The notes under the pieces were generated by a model, which had not been told where the DNA came from, did no database searches, and saw only the letters and a list, made by a program, of their open reading frames with translations. A DNA stretch of 64,000 nt from positions 310,001 through 374,000 of the forward strand of contig NC_035793.1 in assembly GCF_001653235.2 (NCBI RefSeq), written 5' to 3'. Shown piece by piece: positions 11,875 through 22,664 of this stretch (its first letter is position 1; the number at the start of each line of letters is the position of its first letter). The translations under genes were made by a program, and so were the position numbers. Source of the DNA: Pochonia chlamydosporia 170. Lineage: Eukaryota > Ascomycota > Sordariomycetes > Hypocreales > Clavicipitaceae.

Positions 11875-12924
11875 CTACATTTGTCCAGTGCGTAGTTCAG
11901 CCTCAACAAAAGGCACAAAGGGACCGCGCTCCATAAACCTGTCCCTATCTGATATAGAGACCGCATCATCGCATTGGCAGTCATCTAAATTCATCTCCAT
12001 CATGTCATCCAATCCTCTCTTGGTGATTGAGGTGTTGTTGGGATTTTCTGCCCGTTGCATCCCCTCTGCAACCCGATGGTGTTTATCCTGAGCAACCATG
12101 GACGTTGCCAATAGGATGTCCTCCCACGACTTCAACATGCGCTTGGTATCCTCGCCAAAGCTGCAGGAGAAGCGCTTGGGTGTCATCAGCTGCACAGTAT
12201 TGACCATATCCATGCCAAGAAAAGACATGATGTAAGCAGCTACAATAGCTGCCGACCCGTCATTACCAGAATCGCAGGTCACCAGAACTTTTCCATGGCG
12301 AAAGGTGTCAGGGCGCACACAGATCTGTCCATTGCCGTTATTGCTACTGGCTTGGGACTGATAAACAGACAGTAAATGATTGTTGATAAGTTTGATAGTG
12401 TTGCTGAAACCGTGAATGAGGCCATCCGGACCAAACAGGCCATCAACAGGAATGTAGTGCACAGGAATGCCCAGCGCATTCGAGGCATTTTTCACACCCA
12501 ATAGCTCAGGAACTTGCATGGCCAAAGGGAGTACTACGAGCATCATGGTAATGCCTTCGCGTTGTAAGAAGGCATGATCGCGTATAACACTCGTCGGCCC
12601 GAGATAGAGAAAGTTCAAAATGGCCTGTGCCTCTCGACGATTCTCGTACTTCCATTCTTCCTCATAGTCCGAAGTCTTTAGGGTTGCCTTTCGGGTCGTA
12701 CTTCCGGTGATGATGTGCAAGTCGTGGCCCGTCAACTGGCTTGGATCGAAGTTCTCGAACGATGGCAGGAGCTGCATGGCGGCCTGGGGAGTCTTGGACC
12801 TCTGTGGTGCAGGTATATGAATGAATGGAGGACTCGGCGGGCCATATGAATACGTCGTGGCTCGAATGGTGTTGGCGGAAAGAGAGGTCGGCTGCGAAGG
12901 CTCCTGTGGGCGCATGGGCGACAT
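11875..12924 (-). CDS. Dual-specificity phosphatase-like protein, predicted pseudophosphatase (STYX-like)
   Basis: Single exon of 349 residues from the first ATG at 12924 (the frame is open a little further but without an earlier ATG). A disordered Pro/Ser-rich N-terminus (about 1-60) precedes a DSP-like fold: NFLYLGPTSVIRDHAFLQ, where DSPs carry their opening strand and helix, IPVHYIPVDGLFGP as the general-acid region, then VLVTCDSGNDGSAAIVAAYI. In active enzymes the last motif is HCxxGxxR. Here the histidine is threonine, the nucleophile cysteine (about residue 217) remains, and the arginine of CX5R is glycine (about 223). Loss of that arginine should abolish phosphate binding, so the protein is probably a regulatory or scaffold pseudophosphatase like STYX. 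The conserved fold around the altered motif argues against a decayed gene. The partner is unknown. Confidence 0.75.
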   Translation of the reverse strand: MSPMRPQEPSQPTSLSANTIRATTYSYGPPSPPFIHIPAPQRSKTPQAAMQLLPSFENFDPSQLTGHDLHIITGSTTRKATLKTSDYEEEWKYENRREAQAILNFLYLGPTSVIRDHAFLQREGITMMLVVLPLAMQVPELLGVKNASNALGIPVHYIPVDGLFGPDGLIHGFSNTIKLINNHLLSVYQSQASSNNGNGQICVRPDTFRHGKVLVTCDSGNDGSAAIVAAYIMSFLGMDMVNTVQLMTPKRFSCSFGEDTKRMLKSWEDILLATSMVAQDKHHRVAEGMQRAENPNNTSITKRGLDDMMEMNLDDCQCDDAVSISDRDRFMERGPFVPFVEAELRTGQM

Positions 12925-14526
12925 GACGGCGAAATGAGCATTCAGGGCGCCGGCTATGCTCAACTGTGAACCTCGTAGAACGTCGTAGCTGGGAGGCGAT
13001 GCGAAGCAGAGAAAACCGTCAAAGTGCCCAGGCTAGAGAAGAGCTGGTGCTGGTCAAGTGCAATGTTTGAGCCACCAGCCGTGACGTCTCAAGAGGATTT
13101 TGGCCAGGAGTGAGGAACTTGATGTCGCGCGACAACTTGCGCCGCGGGCAACTAGGGATGGAGGCTCGCAGAACCTCTGTGGATTGCGCGAAATGGCATT
13201 GAAGGTTGTTGTAGTGCTTCCGGTGTTTGGAGGTTGATGAGGCCAACTGTTCGTATGATGAAGGGATAAAAGCCAACAAGGAAGTTTAGTTTAGCGTTCT
13301 GTTGATCAACAAAGCTCAAGCTGCCTGGATGGCTTACTTTAGCTCGTGCTGTTATCAATTGCCAAACACGCACTGTGTCTTTGCCGGCTACAGCTGACTT
13401 GACAATGGGGCGTTCACAGTACAAAGAGCACAGTGAGAAAGAGCGACCTTAGCCAAACCTTGATGTTGCCATGAAGGCATCGTAAGCGTCGGAGAAAGAG
13501 CCAGGCAACATTGAAACTGCAAACCTTCATGAACTGCTCGCCCACAGTTGTTCCTAAAAGCCCAAACAATTAAAACACAACCACATCAGAAATTTCTTTG
13601 CTCCCGAAGGAAGAAAGACTAAGAGGGACCATGACAAATGCAGGCAGATTGACTTCGATTCGCCAGCACCAACACTTTTCCTAGCAACATCGAAAGTACG
13701 TGCCTAGGTACCTGCTAGTACTTAATTACCATGTACACTTAGGCGCTACGCTTGCTCCCAAGAAATATTTAAAAATTTAAACTCTAGCCCAGCCTGTGGC
13801 GCTGTAATTCTTACCGCTAATCTGGCAGCCTATACTTGTGATGTCCCGTTGGAGTTGAGACATCGAGACTTCCGGAGAGCTCAGGTACACACCCCAAGCA
13901 ATCATTGAACAAGTCAGGAAATGAGACGGCTTCATGTTGTGAACTTGATTCGCTCGCTAATCCCAAGGCAGCCAATCGAAGCTTCTACCCCAGGGTCCAG
14001 AATCACAGCACAATACCGGGAATGCTTTTTCCTCCCATGCGAAGAATATGCGGTCAGCACAGTGATAGCTCTGATCAACATCCTTCTCCACTACTATGCG
14101 ATGTAACTTTCACTGGTGCAAACAGTCAACCATACAGAAACCAGCTGTGCCTGAATACGAAAATCCCTTGGACCCGATGTGCCCCCAGGCAGCCCGCGCA
14201 CAGAGAACCACGGGCAAATCCACGCGAAACAGCCATGACATATATGGGGCATTACAGATTAAAGTCCATATATTAGGAGTGTTTGTGAGTGAAGTCCCGC
14301 AGCGCCGTGCTTTGCCCAAACTGCCACTTGCTGAAGAGAGTTGTAGCTGTATCAAATGTGGCTTTTGTCCACCTGTATCCCAAACTCCTTCTGATGCTTC
14401 TAATTTTTACAATGCCAACAATTACCCAACAATTTCCGAACTGCCGTATCGTACATGCCGCTGTCGACGGCTTCTACCCTCTGATAAACTTCGCCTTTGA
14501 CACCGTCTTCGCATTTGACTTGGTGT
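12925..14526. other. 1.6-kb region between two minus-strand genes
   Basis: Holds the upstream region of the phosphatase-like gene and the 3' flank of SUV3. Around 13695-13760 there is AT-rich sequence with CCTAGGTACCT palindromic words, common in fungal promoters. Open frames of 60-130 codons here begin with non-ATG codons or lack any signature. No gene is supported. Confidence 0.45.
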
Positions 14527-16925
14527 TCAAGCCGTATCTTGTTGCCGAAACCTCGTCCTCTGAGTTTTGCCACGCATTGGTATATCCAAAACGAGATCAT
14601 CCTCATGCTCTCGCCCTCGCTCTTGCTTCAACTCATCAGCGCCGTCTTCACCAATGGCCTTTCTGCTGATATCGCGAGACTGAGCTTGCAGTCGCTTGCT
14701 CTTTCGTCGATTCTCGAGTTGCTCTTCCGTGAAATCAAGGCGCTCAAGTGTAGAAATGAGCTTCTCCTCAACCAATTGCCGCACATGAAACGCCAGGTCT
14801 TGACTTCTGAACATGCCGGCGTATCGATAAGAAAGCCAAACATATTGGTTGATCGCAACGTGGAGGGCTTCAAGCTTGGCCAGATACTGCTGCGAGCCGC
14901 CCGGGTAATCTTCCATCTTGACATCTAGAAACTCCAAGGGTATTTCCTTAATGTCTAGTAGATCCCCAGTGGAATTGGTAGCCAAAACACGTGCAAGGGC
15001 ACGAAGAATATTGACAGCGCCTTCTGCTCGCAGTGTTACAGGCAAATAGCAAAATGTAAGACGGTCATATATCGTGAGTGGGAGGTCCTGGATAATATCG
15101 GCTATCTCAAGGGCGTCACTACTGATATTGAGTCGATATTTCGATCCCACAGTCGCTGCAGCCTTGATTCGCATCAGGATAAAAGATAAGGGCGTGTCGG
15201 GCGGAAAATATGACGCAAATCGCTCGACAAGACCTGCTGGTGGCTGGATCGTGGCATAGTCAATGTCGGGAACTGATCTCTGAAATGCTTGTGCAACATT
15301 CCTTAGATCTGCTCGGTCCATTGTTGTAACCAGGCCAACTTTCTCCTTTTCCGTTTCCTCGGCATCGCCTACTGCTGCGCTTTGCGCTGTTCGATATCGG
15401 CCTGCACGCCCACCTATTTGCTTGATTTCCGGATATGAGAGCAGCCTGTTCTGGTTGCCATCAAACTTTGTAATTGATTCAAGCACCACTCGCCGAATCT
15501 CCAAGTTCAGACCCATGCCAATGGCGTCACTGGCGACAACAAAATCGTAGTCATTGTTGGGGTCATTGAAGAGAGCCGCTTGTTGTACTCGAACTTCAGG
15601 CGGCAAAGATCCGTAGATAATCGCGCATCTTCGGCCAGTATGCGTCTCAATATTTCGTTTCAACACATGAAGGGACAGGCGGCTGAAGGCAACAATGGCA
15701 TCGCCCTTCTGCAACTTGTTGTAATCACCCTGAATGGCAGAATTCATCATCTTCAGTGGACTAAGCCGTTCATAGCGATGAACTATGCACTTGTCGCCAA
15801 TGCTGGCACAAAGAGCTTCCAAAAGGCGAACGGTTCGGTCCTCCCCACACAAATGTACCTCCTTAGCTTGAACACCCAGTAATGCAGTCGTCCACGCACC
15901 ACCACGCTCAGGATCAGCAATCATTTGGATCTCATCAATAACAGCCACATCGAACTGCATGTTCAATGGGACCATTTCCACTGTACAGCTTGAAAAATAC
16001 TGGTCAGTATCTTCGGGTATCCGCACCTCCTCGCCAGTGATTAAGGCGCAAGGGCGACCCTTGGCTTGGAGTCGTTGATACACCTCTGTCGCTAAGAGTC
16101 GTAGTGGTCCGGCATAGACGCCTCGCTTGGAATTTTCAAGCGCTTTGAGTGCATTGTATGTCTTTCCAGAATTGGTCGGCCCAACGTGAACATGAATGGT
16201 GCGTTGCATCATCCGTGTGGCGGGAAACCATTCGTGAGGAAACCGAAGATCAAGCAGGCGTTTCTGGTTATCCTCCAACTCTTTGGAAAACTTTTGCCTT
16301 ACCAGGAAGGATTGGAAAGAATATTGAAGCTCCTTTGTCAATCCTTTGATGTCTCTCGTGATGAACGCATCCCTCAGGCTCCAGAACAATGGGTTCTTGT
16401 CTCGCCTGGTCACATTCTGTTCAGCGAGCATAAATGCATGGTCCAAAGCATTCATAAACAAAGCTGCGTGCCTGTTCAACTCATCATCCCCTATACCCAT
16501 GCCGGGTATTTGTGACGCTGACAAGTGCTGCAACACCACCTGAAGTCGATGGAGTACTGTTGAGCGAAACACGCCATGGCGGCCATCGTACTTTTTCCCC
16601 GCATCAAGTCTGAGTCTGCTCTTCGGATCATGTCCTTGGCTAATCTGTGAATTTCGCACCATTCGTCAGTCGAGTCATTCCTTAGATTCGTTCCTTTGAT
16701 GTACCATACCGAGTTTGCACGAGAGCGATCTATCAGCTTTGCACCACTCCTTGAGCCGTACTTTGGATGTTTTCTCTCTTTGTCAATGAATGGCTTGCCT
16801 CCTGCAGTATTGTTCTTTTTTGGAGTTTCCGACCACAAAGATAGGCTCGTTGATATAGCACGACATTGGACAGGGGCGTTCAGCTTGCAGGCTCTCCAGG
16901 CCAATTGTCGGGCCACGTATTTCAT
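14527..16925 (-). CDS. SUV3: Mitochondrial ATP-dependent RNA helicase SUV3
   Basis: Two exons, 16925-16710 and 16644-14527, joined across a 65-bp intron (GTATGG...CACAG with a CTGAC branch), give 777 residues. The N-terminus (MKYVARQLAWRACKLN, basic and without acidic residues) is a mitochondrial presequence. Helicase motifs are in order: Walker A GPTNSGKT at about 227-234, DEIQ at 309-312, and motif VI QIGGRAGRY near 481, followed by the SUV3 C-terminal domain. SUV3 is the helicase subunit of the mitochondrial RNA degradosome, working with the 3' exoribonuclease Dss1 in yeast to turn over mitochondrial transcripts and excised introns. The C-terminus is a basic tail (RKSKRLQAQSRDISRK, then RGKTQRTRFR). 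The intron is required because the N-terminal exon and the helicase are in different frames. The gene is divergent from the SNARE gene, 457 bp away. Confidence 0.93.
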
Positions 16926-17104
16926 GACCAAGGCCTTTGTGATATAGCAATCATACCCTCCGATTTCATTGAATAAGATCACACTAATTCAATTCAAAGG
17001 GAATGCTGCTGATTCGGCATACCTATGAAGTGCAATGCCAAACTACAAAGGATTCTCCTTTGTTTGTTTGCCTCATTGATGCTGCATCATTGAAAAAAAT
17101 CAAC

Positions 17105-17135
17105 CACGTGACTAACATGAGGCCTGTGCCACGTG
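17105..17135. promoter_or_regulatory. Paired CACGTG boxes in the SUV3/VAMP7 divergent promoter
   Basis: Two perfect CACGTG palindromes occur at 17105-17110 and 17130-17135 (25 bp start to start, about 2.5 helical turns), roughly midway between the divergent starts at 16925 and 17383. CACGTG is bound by bHLH factors such as Cbf1 in fungi. A third copy lies between MAD1 and TAM41 at 21946-21951. Binding is inferred from the motif alone. Confidence 0.4.
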
Positions 17136-17382
17136 GGCCAAATGTTTGCGCCACACCAAACACCCATTTGGTTGTTGCAGAGATGGTGACGTCGCGTGGC
17201 TCATGAGCTTCCCTCAACTTCCCCAACAAAGCTTCATGCACACTTGACTTGCAGATCGCACGACGCCTTTCAGAACCTGAGACCTTATCCTGATACCGAG
17301 AAGTCATCGTCACACAGTAGCCTGGTCGTCCGAATATCGACTTTCAAGGGTAGATATCATCAAACAAAGCTATTACAGCAAG

Positions 17383-18164
17383 ATGGCGTCCTCTTCGACG
17401 CCAGCTACTCCCCTCCTCTAGTATGTTCATCCCCGACGATCTACCACCACGAGTCGCATCATTTCTAACGGGCCAAATTTCGACACAGCTCCTGCATCGC
17501 ACACAAGACAACCATCTTAGCAGAATGTACCACGTCCGCCTCGTCGCAAACTTCCTCTCTAGCCTCTCTCATTCTTCCGAAGATTGAGCATAACCGGCCA
17601 CAGAAGTTGACCTACACCCATGGCCAAAACCAGATTCACTACATCTCCGAAGCGCCATCCGAGCATCCCAACAATCCTTCAGCTGGTGGACTCACATTCC
17701 TCGTAGTTGCGGATGCTTCGCTAGGTCGTCGTGTCCCCTTTGGCTATTTGATCGAGATCCGCAATCAATTCTTCAATGAATACACCGAGAGCACCGACTT
17801 CTCCGAAATGCCCAATTACGGTGCTGGGTCGTTTAATTCGGAATTAAAGAACTTGATGATTGACTATGGCACTACAAGCGGCGGCAGAAACGATGCCCTT
17901 GGCAATGCGAAGCGTGAAATCGATGATGTTAGGGGCATTATGACGGAGAATATCGAGACTATTCTGGAACGAGGAGAGCGACTTGATTTGCTTGTTGACA
18001 AGACGGACAGACTTGACAGCAACGCACAAGATTTCAGAGTCCGAAGTCGTGGTCTCAAGCGTCAGATGTGGTGGAAGAATGTCAAACTCATGGGTCTGTT
18101 GGGTTTAGTGATTTTCCTCATCGTTATGGTCATGGTTATTGCTATTAAGAATGCAGTTTCGTAA
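17383..18164 (+). CDS. VAMP7/Nyv1-type longin R-SNARE
   Basis: Exon 1 is 17383-17420, with a 68-bp intron (GTATGT...TTCTAAC...CACAG), then exon 2 17489-18164; 237 residues. The junction restores LLYSCIAHKTTILAE, the opening strand of a longin domain (about residues 10-125, including LTYTHGQNQIHYI). An R-SNARE helix follows at about 150-208 with the central-layer arginine at about 174 (ETILERGERLDLLVDKT), then a tail anchor at about 213-231 (MGLLGLVIFLIVMVMVIAI). Longin R-SNAREs of this type drive fusion with endosomes and the vacuole and can also act in secretory-vesicle fusion. Sec22 is excluded because the sequence matches the VAMP7 pattern much better. A GTAAGT word overlaps the stop codon, so an alternative short extra exon is possible, but the anchor is already terminal. 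Confidence 0.9.
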
Positions 18165-18736
18165 GTGAAGAATGGCAGTCAGGTAACGGGTGAAACTCTT
18201 CCCAAGGAGGAATGAAGATTAGCATGCTTGTATTTGGATATCCTAGCCACGGACGCACGAGATTCTGTTAGATTCGGGAGAATTGCCACCTAGCTCCTAT
18301 TCCATGGGGCTCTGACGCGGTTACTTGTATTATAGGGGCTACTGAGCTGAGAAAGGTTACAGTCTTCATTTTCTTTGTTTGCGCGAGCGATTAGCTACAA
18401 AAAATACCATCTCCTTACCTACAACCTAAATAAGCCTTCCCTGTGCCGTAACAATTTCTTGATCATCTAAATTGCAGTGTGCCAAGTTCTGAGTTTCTGC
18501 TGGTATATCATGATCTAATCATAGTCTAAGTCTCTCAGACATATTGGGAGCGTATCGACACACGTCCACCCATACGTAACCATAACCTCATCACTCCCAA
18601 CCTCGGCAAAACTCAGCCTGCTTCAATTCTCAAGGAGAGTCTATTTGACGCGCTGTACCGACAAAACAATACTCATGATTAAATCGAAATTCGTCCATTA
18701 TTCATATCCCTCGCGGCCAAAGCTACAAGTTCTCCA
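18165..18736. other. 3' region of the SNARE gene
   Basis: Non-coding sequence between the plus-strand SNARE gene and a possible small minus-strand gene. AT-rich, with no supported frame or RNA gene. Confidence 0.4.
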
Positions 18737-18964
18737 TCATAGCTTGGGGCTACCATCCTTCTGCACCTCTTGATACACATAACCATGCGCAACCGGGTTA
18801 TTCAGCCCTCCTATGCCTGGTCCCAGAGAAGCAGGCGACCTCCGTAGTCTGTCTGTAAAAAATACAGGGTGTCTCGTTGACGAGTTGTGGTTGTGCTTGT
18901 CCCAGGCGGCTTGGAGTGCAGGAGGACCACCGCCTGGTGGAGGAGTGGCGGTTGTGAATCCCAT
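18737..18964 (-). CDS. Possible small protein, 75 residues
   Basis: The minus strand from the ATG at 18964 encodes 75 residues ending QEVQKDGSPKL. The sequence is coherent: a GFTTATPPPGGGPP start, a hydrophilic middle (WDKHNHNSSTRHPVFF) and a NNPVAHGYVYQEVQ tail. It has no signal peptide or membrane segment and no family I recognise. Support is only that the composition looks protein-like and the frame has a proper ATG and stop; the opposite strand is also open over part of it. It sits between two convergent genes, VAMP7-like and MAD1. Expression data would decide it. Confidence 0.35.
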   Translation of the reverse strand: MGFTTATPPPGGGPPALQAAWDKHNHNSSTRHPVFFTDRLRRSPASLGPGIGGLNNPVAHGYVYQEVQKDGSPKL

Positions 18965-19456
18965 TTTTGGGATGAGACTCAAATGTTTTGCATTTGCGAT
19001 TCAAATAAAGTTCTGGTTGTCGCAATAAGAGGAGCGTGATATGTGAATAGGTAAAGTTGTTTGTATGAAAAGGATGATGCCTCACATGCGACGTGATGAT
19101 CGGTTACGGCATTTAGACGCTGAAATGGGGGGGCATGTCATTATGCCGAGGCGCAACATGACTAAGCTGATGTTGGTGAAGTGCAGACGGACGACGGGAT
19201 AACCTCCGGCTCCAAATGATGCAATCAACAACAATACTTAAATACATCGAAGAAGGTGTTCTGAATGCTGAGGTGAATTGTTCTTTGGTATTGGAGGAAC
19301 TTGCTACCATGTTTAATACTTGTCGCATTCTAAATTGCCTTGTACTTGTACAAATCGCCATGCCTCTACAGATACATATACAGGGGCTGAACAGATGTGC
19401 TGTCGACATTCTACCCAAGCCCTCTAAATCATTCATTATGTTGACTTGTTGTTCCT
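18965..19456. other. Non-coding stretch downstream of MAD1
   Basis: About 490 bp between the MAD1 stop and the possible small gene. Frames here are shadows with no signature. Confidence 0.4.
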
Positions 19457-21790
19457 TCAACTCCGTGATGCCCGTGAATGCTCTTCATAAAACTCTAGCG
19501 TTAATGCCGCCAGAAATCCAGGGATGCAACCTTTTTCCCGTACCCAAAACCCTATTTGATCACCTATCCTTCTGGCAAATGGACTTTTGGGGCCGCCACC
19601 AACCTTCATCGTTCCCCTCTCGCCATCAAAGACAATTGAATTTTCGTGTTCATCGGTCTGCGAGGGGAAGAAGGTGCTCTCGACTCTCATTTTGCCATTG
19701 GGAATAAACGTGACTGTCCAGCCCAAAGTGGAAAAGATGGCTTCTTTAAACTCTTGCGACTTGGATCCCCAAACCTCTTTTAGTCGTCTAGCTGACTTTT
19801 GAGCAGATGCCGTCTCTGCCTTGGCTGCAGCAATCTCTCTTTCCATTGCACCCAAAACTGACGTAGGAATGACTGCCACTGCAGGGTTCGTATGCTTGGA
19901 TCGGAGTTGCAACAATAGATCCGAGTTCTCCTTCTTGAGTGCTTCTAATGTACTGCGTTTGATGGCTTCATAATCCGAGGTGGGGTTTGATCTCAGCGAT
20001 AAGACTCTTGTAGAATTCTGTTCCTTTGCGGCAGACAATTGTTCTTTGCTTGCGAGTACGTCCTTCTCCAACATGGTGACCTTTGTTTGCAATCCAGTCA
20101 CCTCTTCTTGAAGCTTCCTGTTTTTGCGTGTCAGTTGACCCAACTGTTCCTGCGCATCGTCGTCTTCGGACCGGGAGCGTTTAGTTCCTGACAGAGGTTG
20201 TGGCGTTGAGCTTCCGGTAGCTGGTTCAATGGAAGATAATTCTTTGTGCAGATTCTGGACTTCGGTTTTGTACTGTTCAACGAGGCTTTCCAGCTCCTGT
20301 ATGCGTGAGGCTCGGGTCTCATCAAACTGCTCGGGCTGCATTGTCTGATCCTCGTCGTCGAATGCCTTCATTTGCGCGCGGAGGTACTCAGCTTCCTTGA
20401 GCGCCAGAATACGCTGTCGGTCGATACGCTGACGAGCCTTGTCTATACTCATCGTCCCGGCTGAGGTTTTGGCAGTCTCTAACTGGTCTTTGAGCTGTGA
20501 TTTCTCCTCTTGCAAGGACTGAATGGAATTTTGCTGAGCGCTCATCTCTGCCCGCAAGGCTCCCACCTGCTCCACGTAAGAAGCAGTCGTCAGGCGTTCT
20601 TCCACTAATGCTCTAGCCATTGCTTCAGGCGAGTCAAACTCATCATCGCCTGTTTCTGACGAATTTTTCAAATAAGCCGCCCAGGCGAGCCGTTCATCCT
20701 CTAGTCGCTGTCTTTGCAGCCTTGATTCTGCCAGTTCCGCTTCCAGGGATTCTGCAGACTCCAGCTTGCGTTGCAATGACCTCTTTTCTTCTTCCACAAC
20801 CTCCACAGCCTTGCTGACAGCTCGGAGATGCTTCAACTCACTCAATTGTTCGCGATTATTGGCTTCCAAAGCTCTAATGTGTTGCACTTGTTCGGAAAGC
20901 TCCTTTTTGATGATTTCCATGGTTTCTGCATCTCCACTTTGTGCTTTCAGGCGAAGAACATCCGCCTCCAACTTGGCGATTTCAGCATCTTTTTCTGCGG
21001 CAATCGAGTGCGCCTGTTGCAGTTGTTCTTCTTTGGATTGACCCTCCTGCTCCAATTCTTGAATTGAGTTCTGGAGCGCAGTTACCTGCATCTGGACATC
21101 GTTCATCTTCTTGTCCGCAATTCTAGCAGCATCATCCTTGGCTGTCGAAAGGTCGTCGAGTTGTTCTTGTAATAAGCGAGCTTCGTCCTGGGCTTCACGA
21201 GTCTTGCGTTCCCAAGCTTTTACATCTGATTCTGATCGGTCTCGCAATTCTTCCATATCCGCCTTAATAGAGTCCACCAATTCTGCAGCTTTGTATTTGT
21301 CTGCTTCAGCAATCTGTCTTTGCTGCAATTCTTCCTGCTGTAGCCGTCGGGCCTGTTCGACCTTGTTGGCCTGTTGAGATAGGGCAATTTCTTTCTCTTG
21401 CTCGGCGGTTTGCATGCGGTATTGCAAAGTGCCGATTTCTGCTTTCAGCGCTTCTATTTCTTTCCGATATTTTTCGTACTCGTCCGCGTCTGGAGGCGCC
21501 ATGTTTTCCTTCGAGCTGTCCCGTGAGCCAGGTCGAACCGACTCGGCAGCCTGACTTTGTCTTGACGAGGGCCTCGCATTGTTTTCTCCGCCAGTGATGA
21601 GATTGTATGATGGCTGTGTCGCCCTGAATGAGGCGACCTATTCAGTGCGTATTAGCCCAAGTCCGTTACGCCAATAACACGGAGCATCGAATTTGCGGTT
21701 TGGGTGTTCGAACACATGGGAACTCACTCTGGATCGACTTTGCGGTCTTGGAACGCCAGATGGCGCGGTAGCTCGCAATCTACTCGACAT
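19457..21790 (-). CDS. MAD1: Spindle assembly checkpoint protein Mad1
   Basis: Exon 1 is 21790-21728 and exon 2 is 21637-19457, joined across a 90-bp intron (GTGAGT...AATAG); 747 residues. The first exon supplies MSSRLRATAPSGVPRPQ and the frame runs into SRDSSKENMAPPDADEY, so the inner ATG at 21502 is not the natural start. Nearly the whole protein to about residue 640 is heptad-rich coiled coil. The conserved RLK motif (ARRLKEVWGSKSQEFKEAI) followed by the globular C-terminal domain is visible near the end; in yeast and human Mad1 this region binds phosphorylated Bub1. Mad1 anchors Mad2 at unattached kinetochores and nuclear pores to delay anaphase. A basic patch (GTKRSRSEDDD) in the central break could act in nuclear import. 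Length fits the family (about 720-750). Confidence 0.92.
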
Positions 21791-22664
21791 TGTGCTTTTT
21801 TGGCCTGCTCTAGATGCAGCTGGCTCTCCCTCATTACGAGATCGGCCTCGCATTTCCGTATTGCACGCGCCTGCGCAGTTGTTGATGATGCTCGTTGCTG
21901 TTGTGGGGCAACGAACAAAGCTCCTGCGCGACAGTCTCCCGCGACCACGTGACGAAGTATGTGACTCCGATGGTCAATCAGGCGAACAGAAGCTAACAAC
22001 TCCCTTGGCGTTTACTCAGAGAGGCTCTGGTTAGTCTGCTGTGGCTTTAGTGTCTCGTCGTATGGTTTTGCTTGTTGCGATAGAACATACGTAGGTACAT
22101 CTCAGTCTAAAATTCTAAGGTGCTTGCACAACATTATGCGAACCAGCACAAGCACGACTTGTCCATGCCAGTGACGAAATGCCTGAAAGGAAGCGCGCTG
22201 ATTGGTCGTGGAATCTGGCTTCCCACCAACAGCCAGGGCGGGTTGACCCACTCCAGAAAACAGCTCCCACTGAGATTTGCGCAGCTTCCGGGCTCCAGAT
22301 TTCCTGGGAAGCCGAAGGGCCAATGCAACTTCAACATGGTTCCCTCTCAAAGTGCCAAGAACAAAGAGCTTTGAGACACAGCCCAAGAGACTGAGCGCCT
22401 CTATTCGCAATTGACCGATACTTGCCGCCATTTTACTGCCACGACGACCGCGTATAGACGATCGAAGCCGTCAGGATATACGCACTGCTTCATTGATACC
22501 GTCATAACCAATTCATCGCTTTACGACATTTCGTGGCTCAATCGTCTTCCCCTCGCGGCATGCTACTACACCAACAGGGGCAACCTTTCTCTATCGCAAG
22601 AGTCTTCAGGAGTATTGCTTGAGTGTGTTGGCCTATTGGTAACGGTGCTTGACGCTCGATTGCA
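21791..22664. promoter_or_regulatory. MAD1/TAM41 divergent intergenic region with CACGTG box
   Basis: About 870 bp between divergent starts. It contains one perfect CACGTG at 21946-21951 (context CCACGTGAC), matching the boxes in the SUV3/SNARE promoter. Several open frames overlap on both strands, but none has a signature. Confidence 0.4.
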
